This document shows positions 57,701 through 64,000 of a DNA stretch of 64,000 nucleotides, one piece after another; position 1 is the stretch's first letter; the number at the start of each line of letters is the position of its first letter. The stretch covers positions 496,001-560,000 of the forward strand of contig CAWVKS010000008.1 in NCBI GenBank assembly GCA_963930055.1. Direction: 5' to 3'. The translations under genes and the position numbers were made by a program. The notes beneath the pieces are model-generated. The model was not told the DNA's origin, ran no database searches, and saw nothing but the letters and a program-made list of their open reading frames with translations. Origin of the DNA: Pullichristensenella sp963930055 (GTDB lineage: Bacteria > Bacillota > Clostridia > Christensenellales > Aristaeellaceae).

Positions 57701-59728
57701 TTACACCGGCACGAGACAGATCTGCCCGTCCGTGCCTGTGCTGGGCAGCGTGGCTGCGTAGAAAATGCCAAGGCTATTTAATGCAGCTTTAGCATTATTT
57801 GCGCCCGTGCCACCGTTGGCAACAGGCACCGGCGTTGCCATGCCCGAATGAAAAATGCGGAAGGCGTAATAGGTACCGTTCACCACATCGCGCAGCAGCA
57901 CGGCGTTGTCGCGGCTGGATTCATACGAGCGGTTACGCACTTCCAGCATCCGGCGATTGTTGCCGCTGGCATCGTCCCAAGCGGAAAATGACGACGCGCC
58001 TGCATACGATCCTTCGAACACAGTACGGTTCGTCGTGCCATTGTAGGTGGGCTGCAGGTACAGCGACGGATAGAGACTCGATTGAATGTAGAGATTGCCC
58101 GTCATGGTGTCGCCGGATTTTTTCACCGCACCGATGTTCCCGCAGGCTGAGGCGGCGTTGCTCGCGCCGGTGCCGCCCTGCGATACCTCCAAGGGTTTGT
58201 TCAGCTTTACGGGCCAGCCGAAGGTCACTGTTTGATCCGCTCCCGCCGCCGTACCGAAGCCCACGGCGCGCCCGCCTTTCTTGATGTGCATGACGTAAGC
58301 GGCGGACGGGATCGTGAGGCTGTACACGGACACGGTGCCCACGGTATCGGTCAGTGTGATCGTCACGTTGTAGCTGGCGTCCGCGGCAAGATTTCCACCG
58401 CCGAGGACAGCGGCCGCGCCACTGGTGAGCGTAGCAGAGGTTGAATAACTGCCCCCGATCTGCGTCATGGTCAGCTGGCAGGAGACGTTGTTGCTGCCGT
58501 TGAGGGTGGAACGACCAAAGGTGGCTTTGATGCGAGCGTATGTGCCGCCTACGTCGTCGCGCGCGCCGCTGCTTGTACAACGGTAACTCTCAACGCTGCT
58601 GAAATATGGCGCGGAATAGGCATGGACGCTGAACGTCGTGGTTTTGGTCGCGCTTCGACCACGGGAATCGGTCACTTTCGCCGTAACGGTGATGACACCG
58701 CTGGAATACAAGAGGCCGGTGGTATAGCTGGCCGAGGACGCACTGCCTACGTTGGGCGAAGTCGTGATGGAGTAGCTGCGAATCGTCGAGCCATACGCGC
58801 CCGCCGCACCGTTGATGGTCAGCTTGGCCTTGCTCTTTCCGTAGACATAGATGCCCCAGCCCGCGACCACGCTGTTATCATTGACCGGCGATGCGGTCAC
58901 GCTGGAAATGGAAGGCACCACGGACGAAGGCGCGGTGACCGTGAATCCGTAGCTATATGAGCCAAGGGACGCGCCGCTTGTGTCTATCGTCTCCAGCATC
59001 ACCGCCGCTGCGCCTGACGTTGCATTGGGGATGGCAGCAAGCCACGAGAGCGGGATGGTGTATGAGGCGTAAGCGCTACCGGCGGCAATGCTCTGCGTCG
59101 CTGTGTACGAGCCGAATTTCCACGTCACCTTGTGCGTGTAACTGGAATTGTAAGCTGTAATGTTGAGTCTCGCCGCGCTACCCGCCGCCACGCTGGTCGC
59201 CGCCATCGTGCCGGTACTTTGCAGGTACTCGAACGTCAGCGTCATGGTCAGGGCGGTGACGGAAAGATAATCATAGCAGTAGCCGCCAGAGTATGTGCCT
59301 CGCGTTCGCGGCACATAAATGAGCAGGACGCGATTCCCGGAAGCGAAGTAGTCCCGGAAAGTGTTGAACAACCCTGCATTGCTGGTAGCGCTGAACGTCA
59401 GCGTGACGGTACGGTTATACGCCTGCGCGACGGTCAGGGAACCTATGGAATCGCCGCGCATGGAGGCGATGCTGCCGGAGATGCTGTTCTTCGTGGCCTT
59501 GTAGAACGTGAGATACTTTGTCGAATCGCCACCCGCAGGCCCGAAGGTCACGCGCATCTGTATCTGCGATATGGCGATGTTGGAAAAGTCCAGTCCCGAC
59601 AAGCCCGCGAGGTTGATCGCGCCCTCGTAGCGCGTGCCGGAATAGACGCCTTGCCGTGCCTTGCCGCTCGACCACGATGACCCTGATGCGTATTTCAGCT
59701 CATTGGCTGTTACGGAAAAAGTTGCCAT
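57701..59728 (-). CDS. Phage tail/receptor-binding protein (DUF859-like)
   Basis: The product is 675 residues, ATG at 59728. It is a long beta-rich, Ser/Thr/Gly-rich protein with Ig-like blocks (AVMLETIDTSGASLGSYSYGFTVTAPSSVVPSISSVTASPVNDNSVVAGWGIYVYGKSK, GVITVTAKVTDSRGRSATKTTTFSVHAYS). A C-terminal fibre part (GTAAGADQTVTFGWPVKLNKPLEVSQGGTGASNAAS) and SGDTMTGNLYI are hallmarks of siphophage side-tail and DUF859-type proteins. It would contact the host surface. The gene is between the tail protein and the WYR-repeat protein and looks intact. Confidence 0.8.
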   Translation of the reverse strand: MATFSVTANELKYASGSSWSSGKARQGVYSGTRYEGAINLAGLSGLDFSNIAISQIQMRVTFGPAGGDSTKYLTFYKATKNSISGSIASMRGDSIGSLTVAQAYNRTVTLTFSATSNAGLFNTFRDYFASGNRVLLIYVPRTRGTYSGGYCYDYLSVTALTMTLTFEYLQSTGTMAATSVAAGSAARLNITAYNSSYTHKVTWKFGSYTATQSIAAGSAYASYTIPLSWLAAIPNATSGAAAVMLETIDTSGASLGSYSYGFTVTAPSSVVPSISSVTASPVNDNSVVAGWGIYVYGKSKAKLTINGAAGAYGSTIRSYSITTSPNVGSASSASYTTGLLYSSGVITVTAKVTDSRGRSATKTTTFSVHAYSAPYFSSVESYRCTSSGARDDVGGTYARIKATFGRSTLNGSNNVSCQLTMTQIGGSYSTSATLTSGAAAVLGGGNLAADASYNVTITLTDTVGTVSVYSLTIPSAAYVMHIKKGGRAVGFGTAAGADQTVTFGWPVKLNKPLEVSQGGTGASNAASACGNIGAVKKSGDTMTGNLYIQSSLYPSLYLQPTYNGTTNRTVFEGSYAGASSFSAWDDASGNNRRMLEVRNRSYESSRDNAVLLRDVVNGTYYAFRIFHSGMATPVPVANGGTGANNAKAALNSLGIFYAATLPSTGTDGQICLVPV

Positions 59729-59740
59729 AGCGCCACCTCC

Positions 59741-62700
59741 TTACGCGCGCCATTTGAAGCCAACACCTGTCGGCGTCGTGACCATGTCCAGAAACCCATT
59801 GACGCTGGTGCCGATGGAAATCTGCTCTACAGCCTCCATGCGCATCACGTAAAGCTTGTTGTCTGAGAAATAGGCCAGTTCGGTGCCCGCCTGCACGAAT
59901 GAAAGCCTCGTATTGGTCAGGCGCATCTTTACGCTGGAGGCGGAGCTACCCATGTCTAGATAGGGCGCGCCGTCATCTTCACCAAACTGGAAATACGAAA
60001 ACATCTGAGCGATACCATTTTCAGCTGAGGCGAGGCGGTTGAAGGTCAGAGTGAGGTCGGAGTTTGTTTGAGAGAGCTCACTGCGTATCAGCTCGATATC
60101 CTCAAGGGCGGCGAGGAACGCCTCTGTGCTGGCAAACTGCTCGGAAAGCCCCAGCGCGTCGATCACGCTCTGCACACGCTCGTCGAGGCCGCCGTCCAGT
60201 CCTTCGACGGCCTCAGTCAGCTGGCCCAGCGTTTCAGAGGTTTCCTCCGGGGCGGCGCTCCATGACGTCGCCATATTGCCTTCCTCTAACATGACCTTGC
60301 GGAAGATAACAGTGACGCCGGTGGTCTCGCCGCTCACACCTGCGTAGAGGAACAGCGCCCAGTTGCCCTCGGTCTCCGGGAGCGTGAACGTCACCGATTG
60401 CTTGCCATAGGTGAAGTCGAGTAGGCCGGAAGTGTGCACAGCGCCATCCGTGCGGTTGAGGACTTTCCAAGTCACACCTGCGGCCTGCCCCGCAGAAAGA
60501 ATTGTTTCCCGGACAGAGAACGTGTAGGTCATCCCCGGCTCCAGCTCGTCCGCGGCGATCCAGTAAGTATCTGCGCCATCTGCCACCAGCGTGTACGTCT
60601 CACTGTCGCGGATGAGATTCACTCCGCCAATTTCAATATCTGCGAGCGCCTCATCTACATTCTGCGTGATGGTATTACGGATGGACGTGTTGCTGGACAG
60701 GTCAAGCATTTCGCCAAAATTCGAGGCCACATGATTCGTCGTGATGACCCCAGCTTTGATCTTCGAGGCGTCCACAGCCTCCGCCGCCAGTTTCTCCGTT
60801 GTCACCGCGCCTGCCGCGATATTGTTCGCCAGAATGGTCGCGGCGGCGATTTCGTTCGCGGTGATGGCCCCGGCCACGATTCTGTCCGCCGTAATACTGC
60901 GCTGCGTCAGCGAGCCGCCGTCAATGGTGGACTGCGAGAGTTGCGGCGTACCGTTGGCCTCGTTGATCGTGTAGACGATGGATTGCTCGCCGCCCACGAT
61001 GATAAGCCGCTCAACGGACAAGGTGCCGGTGGTGATGCGGTTGGCGGAGAGCGCCACTATTTTGGCATCTGTAATCGAGCCATCCGCAATCTGCGCTGTC
61101 CCCACCGCGCCCTGCTGGATCAACGCCGTAGTGATTGCGCCCAGCGCGATTTGCGCCGTGCCGATGGTGGCGTTGGCGATCTGCGCGTTTGTGATGGTGG
61201 CATTGGCAATTTTTGCGGCAGTCACGGCGAGGTCTTGTATCTTGGCAGTGCTGACAGAGGCATCCTTGATTTTGGCTGTGCCTACGGCAAGGTCGGCGAT
61301 CTGCGCTTCATCCACAGCCAGCAGAGCGATTTTCGCCCTGGTAATGGCAGCATCCTGAATGTGTGCAGATTGAATTGCCGCCTCCGCGATCTTGGCTGAG
61401 GTGATGGTCGCGTTGGCGATTTTGGCGGCGGTCACGGCAAGGTCGGCAATTTGCGCCGTGCCGATGGCTGCTTCCGCGATCTGCGCGGATGTAATGGTCG
61501 CCAACGCGATCTTGGCAGCGGTGATGGAGGCGTCCTTGATCTGCGCCTCGGTGATCGTCGCGTCGGCGATGCACGCCGCCGTAATGGTCGCCCGCGCGAT
61601 CTGCGCCGCTGTGATGGTGGCGTCGGCAATTTGCGCGGCGGTGATCTGCGCGTCGCCGATGTGGGCCGTCTGGATGGCGGCCTCCGCAATGAGCGCCGAG
61701 GTGATGGCCGCCGTCTCGATGTGTGCGGTCTGAATTGCCGCCATCTGAATTTGCAGGGAGCCAACCGAGCCGCTCTGCAGCGCTCCGATGCCCACAGAGT
61801 TGATGGCCAGCTTCGAGCCGGTGATGATGCCGCTGGGGAGCTGCCGCGCGGAGATGGTGTTTCCTTCCAGCGTATCGGCCACCGTACCCAGCGTCATGGC
61901 GGTGTACTTGCGCTGCAGGCAGTCGTAGGTATACTGCGTCATGCGCATGGACACCTCTACGCCGATGCGCGGAGCGATGACGCGCACGTTGTCGCCGAGG
62001 AAAATGTTCTGCAAGGGTTTGTAGTCTCGGTATTCCTCGGTTTCCGCGCAGTTGATAAAATCCACCTTGAGCGTCACGGTCGGCAGGTCGCAGCCTTTAT
62101 CATATTCCGCCTGCACAGCGTTGCGCATCTCGGTATAGCACTGGTCTTTGCTTTTCTTCTCGTCTCCCTCGGTGACTTCCTTCGCCTCGCTGACGGCCAG
62201 ATGAATCCATTTCGGATGTGGGTAGCTGTCAATATTGGGGCTGTCGATATAGCCCTCGGGCAGATAGAGAAGATTGCCGTCCCTGTCCTCGCCGGTGGGC
62301 ATGATGCGCGTGACCACATCGGTGAGGTCTACGTCGTAGGAAATGCCCAGCAGATTCTTGCCCTGCCGGATCTGCACGTTGGTATCGCTGCCCACGCGCT
62401 TGACGAGGAACACATCAAACCAGTCCCGTGCCAGCTCGCCGCCGTACTTCTCCACGAGGCCACCGTCGCCGAGGATGGCGTCCACAGGGTTGACGTTCTC
62501 AAAGACCACTTCTTCAGCGGTGCTGTCGAGGTCGGAATAGAAGGCAAAATCGTGTTCGGACAGGCATTGCGAAGATATATTTTGAACCACCGCCGCTCCA
62601 GTCGTGGAGGACGATGGCTCATACTTGCGGATCATGTTGTCCATGAGATCATAGAACACATGACGGGCATACACGGTGATCTTGTCAAGCTCCGGCACGA

Positions 62701-63232
62701 CCCGATAGATACGGAACGGCTGGTCGCGCAGCTGGCGGGGTTCCACCACTTCATTGACCGCCTCGCCCTGACCGGGCGTGACCTCTGTGCGCACATACTG
62801 AAGCCAGTCGGTGGACATATAGCCCTGCTTGCCGTCCGGGGTCAACATCTTATACCACGAGGAAGTGGTCTTTTCCAGCAGCACGACTTCGGTACCGTTC
62901 TTGTACTTCCCGATGATCTTGTACTTTGTGCCGGTGCCGGAGCGGAGCATAAGCCGCGAGCCATTCGTCCTGACCTTCCAGACCTCTCGTTTGACTTCGG
63001 GTGTGGCCTGCGTGATCATGGTGATGCCGGGCGTCATGGCGGCGGGCACGGGCGCGCGCAGGATGCAGCCCTCGACGAGGCGACGCCACTTGCCCGCATC
63101 GTCACACTAGATCGCGTGTTCAGCTCCCATTCGCCGTTTGAGTGTCTCTGTGACGGTGCAGGACATCGGCGTGACCGGGCCAATGCCGTTGCCGGAAAAA
63201 TCCGTGCAGTCCGGCGTGTAGACGCAGATCAA
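59741..63232 (-). pseudogene. Long phage tail protein with N-terminal frameshifts
   Basis: The gene should start at a TTG at 63232 behind GGAGGTGA (ICVYTPDCTDFSGNGIGPVTP), just like the plus-strand copy. An extra A near 63,130 (CTCAAACGG against TTGAACGG) shifts the frame, and a one-base loss near 63,110 restores it with a TAG in between, so only the part from 63049 (MTPGITMITQ...) is open: 1102 residues. It has SH3 (about residues 25-90 of that part), the Prophage_tail region, 23 ten-residue repeats and a long C-terminal fibre part ending GVGFKWRA. Translation from a later start could still give a partial protein. The family call is firm; the break may also be an assembly error. Confidence 0.8.
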
Positions 63233-63272
63233 GAAGGATGTCACCTCCAGACGCTGTGTTCCCAAAACGGAA

Positions 63273-63299
63273 GCGAGCTGGCGCATATTGCCAGCCCGC
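63273..63299 (-). terminator. Terminator of the DUF6273 gene
   Basis: A ten-base stem GCGGGCTGGC / GCCAGCTCGC on the minus strand lies between the DUF6273 stop (63,330) and the tail gene, with a weak T run after it. Confidence 0.65.
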
Positions 63300-63329
63300 T
63301 TGAAAACTTCATATCAAAGAATATTTGCT

Positions 63330-63971
63330 TTACGCGGAAACGTTCACCCAGACCGCCGGTCTCACGGTGTAGATATCCGCCTCCATGGAGTCTCCGAATT
63401 CGTTTACCGCGCCGTCGTAGCGCACCATCAGGGCGGCATCCTCCGGCGTCGCCTTGGTGCGCAGCCACCAGTAAGTCTTGCCCGTCTCACGGCTCACCCT
63501 GCCGCCCTGTGCGACGGCGTATTCCGTTGCGTCGGCAGTGCGGGACGCCTCATCCGGGAAATAGGCGTTCAATTCGTCAAGGCTCAGCAGGAAAACGCAG
63601 TCCTGCGTATCCGGCGCATTGGCGGTGGCGTTTGTCACCTGGACGATCCGCGCGCGTTCTTCATCGCTGAAGGCGCTGTTATAGAAATCTCCGTTCAGCC
63701 AAGCGCGCAGCGTGCATTCCGCCCATGTAACGTTCCTATCTTCCACTTCGTGAAATGGCTTGGCGTCCAACGCATATTTGGACAACAGCAGCGCGCGATC
63801 CTCCTGCCGATCCAGCACGACCCACTCGATGGGCGCCTGCCCGTCCCCTTGCTCGTAGTTGCCAAACGTGACCATGCTTCCAACGGTCGCATTGTTCAGG
63901 GCTTCCGCCTGCGCACAGCCAAGGGATGCCGCCAAAACGAGCAGCAGAACCAGAGAAATGACCTTCTTCAT
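63330..63971 (-). CDS. Secreted DUF6273-type protein
   Basis: The product is 213 residues with a Sec signal peptide (MKKVISLVLLLVLAASLGCAQA, likely cleaved after AQA). The body fits DUF6273: GSMVTFGNYEQGDGQAPIEWVVLDRQEDRALLLSKYALDAKPFHE, VTWAECTLRAWLNGDFYNSAFSDEERARIV, TYWWLRTKATPEDAALMVRYDG and DIYTVRPAVWVNV. DUF6273 modules are common in extracellular proteins of gut Clostridia and have no defined function. It is monocistronic with its own terminator. It could be chromosomal and mark the limit of the prophage region, since the tail gene beside it begins at 63,232 and the usual preceding phage genes are absent. Confidence 0.8.
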   Translation of the reverse strand: MKKVISLVLLLVLAASLGCAQAEALNNATVGSMVTFGNYEQGDGQAPIEWVVLDRQEDRALLLSKYALDAKPFHEVEDRNVTWAECTLRAWLNGDFYNSAFSDEERARIVQVTNATANAPDTQDCVFLLSLDELNAYFPDEASRTADATEYAVAQGGRVSRETGKTYWWLRTKATPEDAALMVRYDGAVNEFGDSMEADIYTVRPAVWVNVSA

Positions 63972-64000
63972 ACCGAATCCCGCCTCTTGGAAAGGTTTTA

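Larger units (their letters stand above)
43448..63240. mobile_element. Prophage-derived mosaic region, probably the older element B
   Basis: The region starts at the right att copy with a truncated integrase, then an IS256-type element, and continues with tail, lysis and recombinase genes. Both large tail genes are broken and no capsid, portal, terminase or tape-measure gene is present, so it is a remnant. No third att copy was found up to 64,000, so the right boundary is open. Confidence 0.55.

Noticed and set aside
63049..63232. Programmed ribosomal frameshifting in the minus-strand tail gene.
   Set aside because: Two opposite single-base changes with an in-frame TAG between them and no slippery heptamer or stimulatory hairpin; the plus-strand paralogue is unbroken there.

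Overview
The window is GC-rich, densely packed bacterial DNA. It has strong Shine-Dalgarno sites, sigma-A-type promoters, GTG/TTG starts, and Firmicutes families such as DUF3793, an antibiotic-resistance-type ABC-F protein, SH3-NlpC/P60 wall hydrolases and a polA-coaE-lytic transglycosylase run. A high-GC gut Clostridia lineage is the best inference; the species cannot be named from this window. There are no rRNA genes, no CRISPR array and one intact tRNA.

Layout. (1) 1-22,340 is chromosomal backbone: end of a branched-chain amino-acid transporter (livM-livG-livF), corA, lysC, a low-molecular-weight phosphatase, a secreted protein, an ABC-F ribosome-protection gene with an attenuator-like leader, a DUF3793-flavodoxin operon with paired operators, hemW, lepA, polA-coaE-slt-substrate-binding protein, and a large SH3/NlpC-P60 wall hydrolase. 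(2) At 22,339 lies tRNA-Thr(GGT). A 78-bp stretch from its anticodon stem through its terminator recurs exactly at 43,370-43,447, so 22,365-43,447 is an integrative element (element A) inserted in the tRNA 3' end, with a tyrosine integrase next to the left att site. (3) Right of the second att copy is the C-terminus of a second, related integrase, cut off beside an IS256-family transposase. This looks like an older element in tandem at the same tRNA. (4) 45-63 kb is prophage-derived: a plus-strand tail module (distal tail protein, truncated tail protein), a minus-strand tail-fibre, holin and endolysin module, a SHOCT protein and two serine recombinases. Both large tail genes are damaged. The window ends with a secreted DUF6273 protein.

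The most interesting part is the cargo of element A, 27,646-42,223: seven same-strand genes with short gaps. The order is a ribbon-helix-helix regulator, a TIR-transmembrane-TPR-RCC1 protein, a SIR2-like protein, an SPFH protein with zinc ribbons, a four-helix membrane protein, a soluble TIR-RCC1 protein and a giant TIR-transmembrane-RCC1-TPR-RCC1 protein. TIR and SIR2 are both NAD+-processing effector folds and pair in Thoeris anti-phage defence. Here they come with beta-propellers that each have exactly seven RCC1-like repeats, near-invariant in framework and variable at a few positions. The predicted membrane topology is a cytosolic TIR domain and an outside propeller, which resembles a receptor. 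I propose this as a candidate undescribed NAD-linked defence or surveillance system; function is inferred from domains and context only.

The same element carries a RelE-type toxin-antitoxin pair, a P-loop NTPase and a divergent regulator/operator switch, consistent with a mobile defence island.
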